From Paraconiothyrium sp. Pb-2020 (lineage: Eukaryota > Ascomycota > Dothideomycetes > Pleosporales > Didymosphaeriaceae): 64,000 nt of DNA. This document shows, in pieces, positions 35,434 to 48,238 of this stretch (the first letter of the stretch is position 1; each line of letters starts with the position of its first letter). A program made the translations under genes and the position numbers. The notes beneath the pieces were generated by a model, which saw nothing but the letters and a program-made list of their open reading frames with translations, was not told where the DNA came from and did no database searches. Location of the stretch: NCBI GenBank assembly GCA_022419385.1, contig JAJUBI010000005.1, forward strand, positions 2,046,001 to 2,110,000, written 5' to 3'.

Positions 35434-36838
35434 CTAAAAGTGGGACATGCCTTGGTGGCCGTATGTCATGGGTGGGGCGCCTTCCTCTTGAACCTGGCCT
35501 AGGTGTCCTGGCTCGGCGTACCAGTGTCCACCAATTGGGCGGCTCTGTACTGGTCCCTCGTGTCCTGCATTTTGACTGCCTTGGTACGGATTCCAAGTTG
35601 GAGGGTAGTTGTAAGGATTTCCAGATACGATAGGTGCTGACAGAGGTGCCGATGAATGTGGTCCGATTGTGTTCGAGTGTATAACAGCAGGGCTAGTATC
35701 GATGGTAGTAGGGAACGGATAGGGCCCCGTGCGTCGGTATTCGTGAGGCGCAACGCCAAGAGATTGATTCTGGTAGTGTTGGGGTAGACCTTCAATGTTG
35801 CCGTACGACATAGATCTGCTTGGTGGCTGAAAATTCGGTGGCGCCCAATTCTGATTGTCTTGATGGCTTCCATAGGACATTGTTGTCGCGGGTGTGTGCA
35901 CCCCCGAAACATTCGATTCGCTCCCGAATGCGGAATTTGCTGTGGTAGGAGATGGACGCCAGTAGCCGGTAGAAGAAGAAGGACTCTCTGAGACCGATGA
36001 AGATGGTAAAAAGCCAGTGCTCGGAGGCCATTGTGTATCGATTGGTTGCGGGTAACCGTATCCCGGCTGCTGCACTGGCACTGTAAAGATCAGCGACGCT
36101 GTATAATGGTAAGAAAACCGGCAAACTCACTTCCGCTTGTCGGCGTCATGTGGTGGGGTTCACTGTCAGATTCGCTGTGCGCCTCGTATCTAGACACAGA
36201 GTTTGTCGATAAAGTTCCCGGGAACGGAGGGCGGAACTCATCCACCTTGCCTCCCAACACGGAGACTGGATGTCGTGGTGAGGATGTGTTAGAAGATGTG
36301 GGCGCAACAACGCTCGCTTCTTTTGATGCACCTGCTTGCGACCGAGATTGTTCGGGGGCCTGATCCACGGGGTAGAAGTTGCACTCTTTCTTCAAGCGAA
36401 TGCAGTTTGCGCAACGTCCAGTGACTTCGTCGTTGGCGACGAGGCATCTGATCTTCCTCCTGCGACAGTGCCCTGGATTGAGAGGTCAGTAAGGCCATAG
36501 CGGTATACCGTTGAGCCGTGAACTTGCTTACCGCAGGCGACTGATGTCCGGTGGTAACCCAGCTTATTCCGTCGTTTGTCACCAGTAGGTGACAGCTCGC
36601 TGGACGTTCCAAGAGCTAAGTTACGCATGTGTGGGGTCGATGAAGAACGTCTAATGACGGCAGCCTTTTCTTTCGAGGCACGCCTCTTCTTGAGGAGCTG
36701 TTGCTGTGGTGAAGTCTCTGCGGCCTGGTCGGTTTGCGCAGAGTAGTAGTCAGAGGGCTCATCCACGATTCCGGAAGTTGCTGTTTCTGGAACAGGGAAG
36801 CCCGCGCCAGAAGATTGGGCCAAAGGATTGTAGGACAT
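35434..36838 (-). CDS. Zn2Cys6 binuclear cluster transcription factor
   Basis: There are three exons on the minus strand, 36838-36532, 36472-36131 and 36080-35434, with introns of 59 and 50 bp; the product is about 431 residues. The first intron interrupts the zinc cluster. Splicing yields six cysteines at 102, 105, 112, 123, 126 and 133 with spacing C-X2-C-X6-C-X10-C-X2-C-X6-C, followed by NFYPVDQAP. The cluster is preceded by a basic stretch (LKKRRASKEK and KRRNKLGYHR). It is followed by a Ser/Pro/Tyr/Gln-rich region without the fungal-specific middle-homology domain, which most larger family members have. It should bind CGG-type DNA sites in the nucleus. Target genes are unknown. The upstream intergenic region is unusually long. 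Confidence 0.9.
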
Positions 36839-39000
36839 TGCGTTACTGACGGGCTGCAAAAGCAACGCGTGGTCCAGCTTAGCTGCAACTGTCTTCGCAC
36901 GGCGCTCCACCCCGACAGCCATAAGAGGCACAGAGTAGTATCGCGAGCAGAGAATCGATCTACGAGAGTCGATACAGCATTGAAGGGTCCTGCAGATATC
37001 AGCATGGAGGTCCGAACTAAGACGGACCGAGCCCCGCCATGCGACAAGGTGGCACACATACCCACGCTGTTGAGTGCGGAAGTATTCCCAAACGTTGGAG
37101 CCCGCACCACGCGATGTTGGCTGCAGTGGGAGATCACTGGCAAGCACAGTGACGCGCAATGGCCCGGCGCATGAGATGTTGGCCGCCCAGAAACGCAGAT
37201 TGCAGTGAATGGCTAGGATCAGGGAGTGTCGAGGAGCCCGGTAGAGCGGCGACAGTGGGCTTTAGGAAGAGGCAGTGAGGCACCCAAGCACGGTACCAAT
37301 TGACGTTCGGGGCACACAGGCAGCACCCACCACCGCAGGGAGGGTACGGAGGCTCATTCGCGATTGACAAACGAGTGAGCCAAAAAGCAAGAGGCGGCGA
37401 GAGGCGAGGATTAGAGTACGGAGAATGAATTTTGGACGACGCTGTTTGGCTGAGTGTCTCGAGTGATTAAAAGTGGCGAAGGACAAGCTGCACACACGCT
37501 ATTTCCACAACGGGCCACTTGCGCCTGAGCAGGCATTCACCAGCAGCGTGAGCCATGGAGCAGGCATGCAGGCCTGCAGGCATCTCAGGCACCCTAGACT
37601 CCATGGCTTGGCCTGGCAGGACGATCTTGCGCCGCTCTGGCAGGAGTGTGCGCACCCTGCGCTGTTGGAGGCGCCGCAGGAGCCAACTGATGTGCGGGAT
37701 GGATGAAGGCCAGCACGGTCTCGGTGGACGAGGGCACACGGCGCGCGCTGGTCCGCACATGGGAGAAGGCCCACCAGGGCCGGTGCGTGGAGGAGGTCGC
37801 GGTGGTTTGGCTGTCACCGAGCGGCGGACTGGCGCGGCGAAGCGCAGCCGCGGCGTCAGAGGCGGCCAAAGCAGCCCGGCGCGTTTGGAGAAGCTTGCGC
37901 TCGATTGCCATTGCACGATTTGCGCGCCCGGTCGAGGGCCCCAGAGATCGGGGAGGAGGCAGATGAAGCGCCGAGCAAGGCGTGCGCCCTCTTTGTGTGC
38001 GAACGACGCGCGCTGGGGGAGGGCGAGGTCTACAAGGGGGCCTGGGGTCTCCAACCGCGCTCGATGCGCACACGATGGGGTTTTGGAGACGGACGCAGGG
38101 CTGCCGACGGCGCCAGCGTTGAGGGATGGGCGGCGTTTGCTGGCTCGGTGACGTTAGCGACGGTGGAGGACAGATGGTGCCATCGCCCTCGCCCTCGAGC
38201 AGGGGTGCGCCGGGGGAACGCCAGGCGCCGTCATGCGACAGATGGCTGCCAGGAGCAGTCCTTCTCCACCGCCCTCATCTCGCTACCACGGCCGCGCGCC
38301 GCACGCCCGCGCAGGCTTCGCACCCTCCAGAGCACGCGCCGCGTTGCACAGCAGACGTCGCGCGATGTCACCGGCGTGGCGCGCGGTGCGTGATGCTCGG
38401 TGCTTGATGCTGGAGGCTGGAGGCTGGAGCAGTCCCGGCGTACGGGGACCATGCATGGCCTTCACCCAGAAGTGCCTCGCACGTGGTCGGCGCGGGGTCC
38501 GCACCTTCACCACGCCAGCCCTGCCCGGACGTCCAGATGCACACGCACACGCACACGCACACGGGCGCTCCTCGTACACGTCCATCGCCCACGCCGACCA
38601 CCACGGCCTCGGCGTTGCCCACGCGCTTTTGCTTCTTCCCAACTATCGCCCGGCGCCGCCCATCCCACGCCGCGCTCCAGGCAAAGGCTAGCAGCGGCCC
38701 ACCTGCCATGTCCCTGCAGAGCAACCAACATCGCTTGGGTCGGTCACTGCACCACAGTCCCGGGTACCGGCTTTGTGCCTCAGGATACCAATTTCCAGAA
38801 GTGAGGCTCCTCATCACTTCTGGCTAAATGGCGATGGCGTTGCATCCACAACGTGCATTCCCGATCGATCCGCATCGCCTAAGCCCTCGTGGACTGGGTC
38901 TCCGCTGCTCACAAGTGTCCGCGGCACCTCTTCAGGGGACACGTCCGCCTGAGCTTGTGAACGTGCTGCATGGATCGGTCCGGAGCTTCAATCTGCTGCA
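36839..39000. other. GC-rich region upstream of the transcription factor
   Basis: The stretch is strongly GC-rich around 37.5-38.7 kb. Long frames run on both strands and in several phases at once. They are dominated by Arg, Ala, Gly and Pro and have no domain, so I do not call genes. It probably includes the transcription factor's promoter and 5' leader. It contains a (GCACAC)n microsatellite and a 12-bp palindrome, TGCAGGCCTGCA, at 37567-37578. Confidence 0.4.
38539..38563. repeat. GCACAC microsatellite, about four copies
   Basis: Four tandem copies of the hexamer GCACAC plus one base are visible within the GC-rich region. It is a simple repeat with no known function. Confidence 0.8.
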
Positions 39001-42000
39001 CATGTGGTAGTCGCTGCCGAGAAGCCTCCAAACCCCAAGGTCCCCCTTTCACTTCTTTTAGCCTCCGTCAGCATGTGATTGGCCCCAACGCCCACCCCCA
39101 ACCTGGGCGCACGAGGCGCTTCCCACGTTGAGGATGCATTTGCTAGGCTGCTCGTACCACAGCAACGAAGCCATTATCGCTATACTACCATAAGGATCTC
39201 AATACGATGCATCTTCGACACCTTCCCTAAGCAGTCGTTGATACCTGCTCACCACGCCTTGCATACCAAGCTGTCGTCGATGCCTGCTACGCCCCGGCCG
39301 TGCTCATGTCACTATATTTTGTTTCGGTTCTATTGGCAGCTTTAGCCGTGTCTCCATGGATATGCCTATTGGGGCCAACTCTGAACAAGCGCCAGTGTCA
39401 GCATCGAACACCACGTTGACACCAGCATTGCATTCCTGCACCGCATTCCCGCACGAGCCCTCTCCAATACTCCGACTTGCAACTTTGTCGTGACTATCCG
39501 TACGACCGAGTGTGCCACCAAGACGTTGCTTTGGACTCGCTGCGTACCTAAGTGCACATGCACGAAGACGTCTACGGCGCTGGCTCCAGAATGCTGACCG
39601 CTCGCATCTGTGCATTGATTTAATCTCTGCACGTCTCCGAAATGAGCTGCTTCGGTACATGCGCCGCACTGGCCAATGTCAACAACTTCATGCCTTCAGG
39701 AAATTCCTCTTCTGCACTGGAATTTAACAGCTGCTGTCACTTATTGAAGTCGCTGCACTCGAAAATGCACGCCCACTAAGTCAGCACGTTGACCGTCTGC
39801 TCCGTGCAACCAGCGACCGCAAGCGTATACTTCCAGTCATAGCATACATAGAGACGTTAAGCGATTCAGACAAACCTTCAGGCGACTGGGAAGCTTATTA
39901 TTATTATCATCATAGATCCACCGGAAGCATAAGCCGATGGCAAACAACGCAATCGATTACGCGATAGAGGGATCACAGCACTCGACGCCAATAATTTCAG
40001 GGGGCAAATTGGGCGCAAAACCCGCATATTAGACTCAACAATCTACGTTTAGAGATAGATGGAGCACCCATCTACGCCACACTGCTATCGTTGGCTCCGC
40101 CTATGGAGGGTGTCGTACTGCTTTGCAGCTGTTTAGTGTGTCACCTCTTCAGGTAGATCATATACCAACGAAAGTGACACATTAGACACGAGCTGCTTCG
40201 TACGCTAACGGGCGCCTTCCCCCACCTCTGGTCCTCGCCCCGACTGCCTGAAGAGGCAGCCCCACCTTAGCGCGCCCAAGCCATCATTTGCTACGCCGCA
40301 AGCCTACCACCGTCGATCACGACAACATGATACGACACTTGGAAGTTGGCGGACCTTATCGGAACGTTGCTAGCATCGAGTATCAACTGGATAGAACCTT
40401 CATTGGTCAAGAATATGTGCGCGGATATGGACATCGACGTATCCTAGGTCGTAATATATAAATTAAACAATACGTGCAAAGTACTAACGATTACAGTTCG
40501 CTCGCCTGGCTCATGACCTAAGTCTGTCTCCTCGGGGCGTGAGAGACCATGACTGCTACGCTCACATTCTCTGTGTTAATGTCTAATGTTCGCAGCGAAT
40601 CGGAAGATTGCCGATCACTGGCTCGTGACCATTTGCCGTATTATTTGACGGTGTCAGTCCATCAACTTGTGCAGGAGCTACGGGACCAACCGCGATCATC
40701 GTACTGAAGCCAACTTCACGGCTCAAACCGCCCGCCACGTGCGGTAGCACAGAAGTCCCGGCTATCGTATCGACATCCCCTCTCAAAATTGTCACGCGAG
40801 CATCTTGTCCTGCGCGACCGTCCGCCTAATGACTACACTAATGGCTGTGCCAGAGCCGGTTGCGAGAGCCAGTAGCGCATGCGGGACCATGGAGAAGTGG
40901 GCTCATAGCTGTAATTCTTTCAAAATGTCAAGGTGGCCACTTTCAGCCGAACCCGAACCGCACGATAGAGTTCCGAGCCTTTTGTCGAAAGCGTTGCCAA
41001 AGTCATGCGGGTATTACACGTTCTACATTACAGGCCACGATTCTATTCAAGTGGACCATGCACTCGCAACGATGAGCTCGGCGCATACAAGCAGCAACTT
41101 CGAACTTTCGTCGCGCTATAGTCCACATCTATTTGACCGTTAACAGTCACCGACGTTTCGTGTCACCCCAACATCACCGGGATATGCTCCGGCGACGCCA
41201 CAACCGCACGACCCTGCAGACGTCGCACACTCCGAAGTCTGATGTATGCGGACTTTATAAGATTTTGTGAAAAGAAATTGCCGAGTTGGTGCGTACGTTG
41301 TTTTTTGAGGCACCTGTCGTGAAACGACGACTCGGACTGAAGGTGCTGTGATTGTAAAGACGGACTCACTAGCTTGACTAAGAATGCCTTTGAACCACTA
41401 TTAAAGTGTGCGTCTACGCCGCCACTACGATGGTCTCATGTACGAGCGGAGGTATCCGCTTCATACAGCTCGATTCTCCGAACTCGTGCAGTAGTGTACC
41501 AGCTGCTGAGATCCCCGCTTTTCCTTCGCCGGGTACCATTGCAAGTCATGTGACGTAGTAGCTTCCAAGGTTGCACTCTTCAGTCGCATGTCGTCATAGC
41601 CTGGGCAGAATGGATCTGTGTCAACCTCTGCTTAGCCAATACCTTGGTAATACTCAAACAAACCGCCTTCACGGGTGCAGTATCGCTACACCCATCCTCA
41701 TTAATCAACCTCAGCTGTCTGACAATTGGTGGTCCGTCACCCTGACAGATCAGGGTTCGAACTATAACGCCACTCGTCACTAAACAAAAGTAGGCGAAGT
41801 CGGATACCTCAGACCAGAGCCTATATGTGGCTGTTGCGTTCTTTGCCACGCCCTTAAACCGTCTACATTTCCCCGCTCTTTTTTTTTTTTCTTTTTTTCA
41901 GGTCGTACTTGCAGCGTGGGTATTCCTTCCTGTTGTGGAAAGTCATCGGATCTTCCAATGGCGGTTATCGACATCAAACGTGGCAGGTAGCCATGACCAC

Positions 42001-45000
42001 GTGGAGTTAGATCCAAAAGAAAACTGCTCACTTGTGAAAATTCAACAACAACGGACAAAGAATAAGCATCTGGAGGGTATTTCCTACCAATGAATGATTT
42101 TACCGCGTCTGAACACAACGTACAACAACCATCTTACTCAGGAATATGGCCTGATTTTCTACAAAAGACTTGGTAGCCTAGCTTGTCCGGTGAGCGAAGT
42201 GCTCTGAAGGGGGTTTCCACTTTGACAATCATGCTTATCGGAGTTTGACTCTGCTGGAAAACGTGCAGTATGCATTCCAATTTTTCACCACTTCGGTTTG
42301 GAGACAGCATCCATAGACCTAAAGATGCAAATCTACGTGTTTCCACAATGGGTACATTCAGCTTACGCCCTGATTTTACTGGCCCTATCGCAGTAGTCTT
42401 TTCGCTTCAATAGCGCTCCCGATCTACCACGCGGCATTTGAGCGGATACGCAACTCATCGAGAGATTGGTCTCAACGCAATGGGATAGCCAGTTTTAATA
42501 CAGCATTTGGATTAGCGAAGCAATACTTCCGAAACAGCGAATCCTCAATGTTCAGTGCAAAACTTATCATACATGCACAACAATCTCCCCCTGAGACATA
42601 TTGCCTCAAACATGTTGAAGCTAATGACTAGCTTCGTAGTAGACAATTTCGCCACCCACCATCTTTCATCCCATTGCATCGGGCCGCTGTGCAGCTGTGA
42701 TCAACAAACGCTAATCCCCCAACACCCCGCTCCGTAGAGTAGAAATCCCACACCGAACGGATAAGGCTTAACCTGATTTTAGGAACTTCCGTCGACAACT
42801 TTGTATGTCGAGACCTAACGCTAGTTCTCTAAATAACGGACCGAAGCGCTCTGCCTACGCATATCCCCTGCGATCGACTGCCTCCACATACATACCTAGA
42901 TTTCACTAGTACAAGGATACTTTGTAAATTGCGCGTTGTCGATCATGACATTTTGCAGTAAGAGTACCGTGGTGAAGTGCCGAAGCAATAGTGAACTTTT
43001 CTTTTTCTCGTTAGACTTCATAGATTCTTACACTCGGGGATAGAAGTGCGCGCCGATGGTTGTTGCGCATTGTAGGTTCATTATTAATCCGCAATCGTGA
43101 CCCTGCTCGCTCAAAAGGAGGATATGAACAAGATTGCGCGATCCAAGCCATTAACTAAAGTGAGGTATTTGTCGTCGCGAAGCGTACTCGTACGTTTATG
43201 GTATTGAGTAATCGCTTGCATGTTGTATCTTGCCTGTCTTGTTCTTTGTTACTCTCACTCTCGTGAAGGGGGTGAACCTTGACGGTAGATAATATGGTTG
43301 GGTCAATGTAGGGTTGTTATTGCGAGGCCCGACAGGTATCTCATTTTACTCTCGCTTCTTCATCATCTGACCTTGTTTGCTTGCAAATGATAGACTCCAC
43401 ATCCTAGTCAGCAAAATCAATGCGAGCAAACTGACGTGCAAGGTATTGCAAGGTGTATATGAATGGGCTGACAGCATGTTGGACAGCTATCCACGACCGT
43501 AAGACAATGAACCAGGTCCTCGCTGTTGGCACATCCTTCTTTCTGTCAAAAAACGAGGGACATTGTCTTGCTGAAGCTACAGGTCTTCCAGAGACTTTCA
43601 TCCTCGCATTTGCGGTGGTCCTTGAAGCTCAATGGGTCGAAAGGATGGTTTCGCCGCGGGAAACTGCAACATAGATATATTAGCTCTTACCTATTAACCT
43701 TGTTTGAACTTGTAGATGAGAATCTGGTGAGTGATTAGGGTGCCTGGGTGGATTTGAGGATCTTCACACCGATGATGGAGAGCGCGAGGGGGGTTCCAAG
43801 CTGGCTGCCCGACAGCTACCTTTCCGGTTACCTACTTTCAGTGCTCCTGCGAAAAGATCCGCCAAGGCACTGTCCGTTCTATAAGCTAGAACGATAAGCA
43901 TGCTCTCTAGGAGATTGATATGTCCTGTCGTTGCCTAAAGCACCCGCTCTCTTCCATTTTGGCACGGTCACAAGCAGCTAAAGCTGAAGATCCCCATCAC
44001 ACGCTCAAGCTCCACCACTTACTCTGGCTTATTAACAGCGCTCTTCCACCACCGTTGCTATCCCATCGCGGTTCTACAGCTGCATTAAGCCCTATATACT
44101 TCCTCGGTTCCGTGTAGCGCTCGGTTCCGTTCCTGGTACTGAGAAGCTGCTGGCTTATAGGAGTTGCTCTAATGATAGTACAAACCGATTTCACCACACG
44201 AACGGCCCCCATGATGCCGTAGGCTAGTACGGAGGGAAGGGGAATGGCCGTGAAAAATGGCGGCGAGAATGCGAAAGGGCACCTGGGGTGATTGAAGGCT
44301 TCTGACGAGACTTCAATTAAGGCCAGTGTGTTGGAGGCGGTGACGGCGAGAAGGGTTCTGCTACTAAGTTCCGAACTCCGGTGTCTAAGCCTTCTGTAAA
44401 TATCATGTTGTCAAAAAATCGCTCGAGAAACGGGATGCCCTCGTAATGTTATCGAGCACATACTAAAGAGCGCCGTCATAACGTCTACCTAAGAAACAGA
44501 ACGCGCTTCTGAGTGTTTACAGCCTGTTCGACGCTTCTTTCGCCAACGGGTCACTATGGATCCCTATCTAGGTAGGTGTCTTGTTCGATAGACAAAGTCC
44601 CCAGACTGCAGTAGTATTGAGACAGGCGTGCGTACGAACTGACTCTATAAGCGGAAGCCAGAATTACCAGATCTTTATAGAACGATGTGTACATCATTGC
44701 GGCAACGTACATACGTACCATAGGCATGCATAACGCTCCATGCGCACCTACCTGTGTAGGTACGGAGGCCGACATGAACACCGATGGATTACTTTATACC
44801 GCCAATCATTGTGTCAGTCAAATGGGCAGCCGAGTCCGTTACATTCAGATCAATGCTTGTACGGAGGTCAGTCAGTGAACATGCGATCTAGGCATCTCAA
44901 GGTATAATATCACCCCAAGGTCTGCCGTCATCAGAGATTCCCACGAACAGCTGTGCAAACCGGACAATCATTGTTATAACAAGTCAGTAATAGAGGATAT

Positions 45001-45709
45001 GGCCAGCCGCTCTGCTTTGCGCGGGACGGCAAGTTGCATAGTTGCTTCGGATATTTGAAGCTAACATTATTTCTGATCATTCCGACGAAATCGCGCCTTT
45101 GGCTTACAGATGCATACTCTAGAAGTTGGCGTATGCATGCTAAGGAGCACGCATGAATTTATCAATAATTCTGAGGAGCTATATCACTTTAGCATGAACC
45201 TCGATACGTTGCTCCCAGCCTGTGTACTCCTATCTGCGACATATATTGAACGATACTAGAGCGATAGCAGGTCTTCGACCTGATATTACAACCTTCCACT
45301 CAATTGGCTGCTGTCTATGCTTCGTTACTTTCCGTCAACCCCGAATGTGTCTTCTACAGGATTGGGAAGGCTGCACTATGGCATGGCGACTTTGGGCAGA
45401 GATTTAGGGGCTAGGAATATAACATGATCCTACAATGAGTCAACGCTGCATAATTGTGGGGGATTAGATGGTTCGTATGACCTAATTCCTTTTGTAGAGA
45501 GGGTTATAGTGTCAGTATGTGTAGGAGGTCCTAGAGTGTCGGCCGAGGCAAATGCGCTTAACAAATCAGGCTAGCCCATCACGTAGCGCAAAAGGATGTG
45601 CCCCTCCGATGGCGGCCAGGCTCGTCATCCGCATAAATTATCCGGACAGCACCAGAAGACTCACCATCCAATTTACTGATCAGACGTTCTCATTCCTGCG
45701 CACGCAACG
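39001..45709. other. Gene-poor region of 6.7 kb
   Basis: The GC content drops relative to the preceding 2 kb. Frames rarely exceed 110 codons and none shows a family motif. There is a T-rich tract at 41879-41898. I found no terminal inverted repeats, LTRs, reverse-transcriptase motifs or tRNA, and no obvious TpA excess of the kind left by RIP, though this was judged only by eye. Confidence 0.4.
41879..41898 (+). repeat. T-rich tract followed by CAG
   Basis: Twelve T, one C and seven T are followed directly by CAGG. It resembles a strong polypyrimidine tract with a 3' splice acceptor, but no flanking exons were identified, so it may be a simple low-complexity tract. Confidence 0.6.
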
Positions 45710-45716
45710 TGACTCA
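45710..45716 (+). promoter_or_regulatory. Gcn4/CpcA-type site TGACTCA upstream of tryptophan synthase
   Basis: A perfect TGACTCA is found 91 bp before the tryptophan synthase ATG. This is the binding site of Gcn4 and its filamentous-fungal counterpart CpcA/CPC1, which induce amino-acid biosynthesis genes during starvation. The gene context makes it credible. Confidence 0.7.
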
Positions 45717-45732
45717 TTGTCGCCTGAGCTCC

Positions 45733-45738
45733 TATAAA
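45733..45738 (+). promoter_or_regulatory. TATA box of tryptophan synthase
   Basis: TATAAA lies 69 bp before the start codon, 17 bp after the TGACTCA site. A pyrimidine-rich leader follows. Confidence 0.6.
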
Positions 45739-45806
45739 GCGGTTCTCTCAGAGCAGTCGCTCTCCCTCTTTGTAATTATTTCTCAATAGCAGAAAATTAC
45801 CCCACC

Positions 45807-48238
45807 ATGGATGCCATCAAGAAGACTTTCGCGCAATGCAAGAAAGAGGGCAGAGTAATCGCAATTGACACAATGACAATGGTATCGGGTACTAACTTTC
45901 GATGTAGTCTGCCCTTGTCACGTATGTGACCGCGGGCTTCCCCACCGCCCAGGAAACGCCTGATATCATGCTTGGAATGGAAGCAGGTGGTGCTGGTAAA
46001 ATTTCAACGTCCACAATAATCACAGACCGGCGCAGTTGATAGAAGCAGATGTCATTGAGCTTGGAATGCCTTTCACGGACCCAATCGCGGATGGTCCCAC
46101 GATTCAAAAAGCCAACACTGTACGTCGAGTCATTCGCCACGCGCACCCTTTCGAAACAGGCTGACGGCCGATATTGTAGCAAGCCCTCAAAAACGGCGTC
46201 AACACGACCGAGGTGCTCCAGATGGTTCGGGATGCGAGGAAGCGTGGTCTCAAGGCACCGGTCATGCTGATGGGATACTACAACCCACTGCTAAGCTATG
46301 GCGAAGAGCGCATGCTGCAGGATGCCAAAGAGGCAGGCGCCAACGGCTTCATCATCGTAGATCTTCCTCCCGAAGAAGCCTTGCGCTTCAGGAACTTCTG
46401 CCGCAGCTACGGGTACACGGAGTGAAACGCTGTTTCTTAATTGTATGCTAACGATAGAGGCAGGCTATCTTACGTTCCCCTGATCGCTCCCGCCACATCC
46501 GAACAGCGCATGCGCGTCCTTTGCAAAATCGCCGATTCCTTCATCTACGTTGTCTCACGCATGGGCGTCACTGGTGCCAGCGGCACCTTGAATGCTGCTC
46601 TTCCGCAGTTGCTTGAACGAGTACATAAGTATTCCGGAAACATCCCCGCTGCTGTTGGATTCGGCGTCAGCACGCGCGATCACTTCTTGAGCGTCGGAAA
46701 AATATCAGAGGGTGTTGTCATTGGAAGTCAGATCGTCAATGTGCTTGCTGAAGCCGCTCCTGGCGAAGGTGCGAAGGCCGTCGAAAAGTACTGCGATGAA
46801 ATATGTGGAAAGAGTAGCCGTATGAGCACAACCCGTGAAGTTGGAATCATTGAGACCATGGATGCCGCCAAGGAACCCAATGATGTCCAAGTAGACAAGG
46901 TCATCACTGACGCTGATGTTCCCGAGGGCCCTGGACTTGCAGACCAGATGGAGGCTCTCAATACAGATATGGACAGCGGCGACGAAAGCGCGCTTCCAGC
47001 TCGATTCGGCGAGTTTGGCGGTCAGTACGTACCCGAATCGCTTATGGACTGTCTTGCAGAGCTCGAAAAGGGGTTCAACGATGCGATCAACGATCCAAAG
47101 TTTTGGGAAGAGTACCGGTCCTACTTTGACTACATTGGTCGTCCTGGGCATTTGCACTTGGCTGAACGCCTCACAGAGCATGCTGGCGGTGCCAATATCT
47201 GGTTGAAGCGAGAGGACTTGAATCATACGGGAAGTCACAAGATCAACAACGCACTGGGTCAGATCCTCGTTGCTAAGCGACTTGGGAAGACCGAGATTAT
47301 CGCAGAGACTGGAGCCGGTCAGCACGGCGTTGCGACTGCTACCGTCTGTGCCAAGTTTGGCCTCAAGTGTACCATCTACATGGGTGCGGAGGATGTCAGG
47401 CGACAGGCATTGAACGTGTTCCGCATCAAGCTACTCGGTGCCCAGGTCGTCGCTGTCGAAGCTGGTACTGCGACTCTGCGGGACGCGGTCAACGAGGCCA
47501 TGCGGGCGTGGGTAGTCAAACTAGACACCACTCACTACCTCATTGGCTCAGCGATTGGCCCTCATCCCTTCCCAACGATTGTCCGCACGTTCCAATCTAT
47601 CATTGGAAATGAGACAAAGCAGCAGATGCAAGAGAAGCGTGGCAAATTGCCCGATGCAGTCGTTGCTTGTGTCGGTGGTGGAAGCAATGCTGTTGGCATG
47701 TTCTATCCTTTCTCTAAAGACCCATCCGTTAAGCTTCTGGGTGTAGAAGCCGGTGGTGACGGTATTGACACCGATCGCCACAGTGCTACCTTGACGGGTG
47801 GCTCTAAGGGTGTGCTTCACGGTGTCCGCACCTACGTCCTCCAGAACAAGCACGGGCAGATCACCGACACCCATTCTGTCTCAGCTGGTCTCGACTACCC
47901 TGGCGTAGGACCTGAGCTTGCTTCTTGGAAGGACAGCCAGCGTGCCAAGTTCATTGCTGCTACTGACGCTCAGGCGTTCATCGGCTTCCGTCTGATATCG
48001 CAGCTCGAGGGTATCATCCCCGCACTTGAGTCTGCGCACGCAATCTGGGGAGCTCTCGAGCTGGCGAAGACGATGGAGAAGGATCAGGATATCGTCATCT
48101 GTCTGTCGGGCAGAGGTGACAAGGACGTGCAGAGCGTGGCAGACGAGCTGCCCAAGCTCGGCCCGCAGATCGGATGGGACCTGCGCTGTAAGTTCACACT
48201 GAGACTTGGTTGAGTAAAGCTAACATGATGCAGTCTAA
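45807..48238 (+). CDS. TRP5: Bifunctional tryptophan synthase (alpha-beta fusion)
   Basis: There are six exons: 45807-45854, 45908-45995, 46049-46119, 46180-46412, 46464-48187 and 48234-48238. The introns are 46-60 bp; the first has a perfect TACTAAC. The product is about 722 residues and ends in GWDLRF after the last splice. The alpha domain comes first, with catalytic Glu49 and Asp60 in VIELGMPFTDPIADGP, the same numbers as the bacterial alpha subunit. A linker of about 60 residues precedes the beta domain (from about residue 325, FGEFGGQYVPE). Its PLP lysine is about residue 406 in HTGSHKINN; ETGAGQHG and GGGSNAVGMF are also present. It converts indole-3-glycerol phosphate and serine to tryptophan in the cytosol. 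A TGACTCA site and a TATA box lie upstream. Confidence 0.96.

Noticed and set aside
36990..37159. Possible N-terminal extension of the Zn2Cys6 factor upstream of 36838
   Set aside because: The frame is open to 37159, but the extra residues are Cys/Arg-rich without resemblance to regulators; the ATG at 36838 starts a typical polar N-terminus.
37467..38827. Multiple long frames in several phases (up to 198 aa)
   Set aside because: Simultaneous openness in both strands is explained by high GC with few stop codons; no domain or splice evidence.
41740..41780. Second B-box-like GGGTTCGAACTA
   Set aside because: No cloverleaf could be formed around it.
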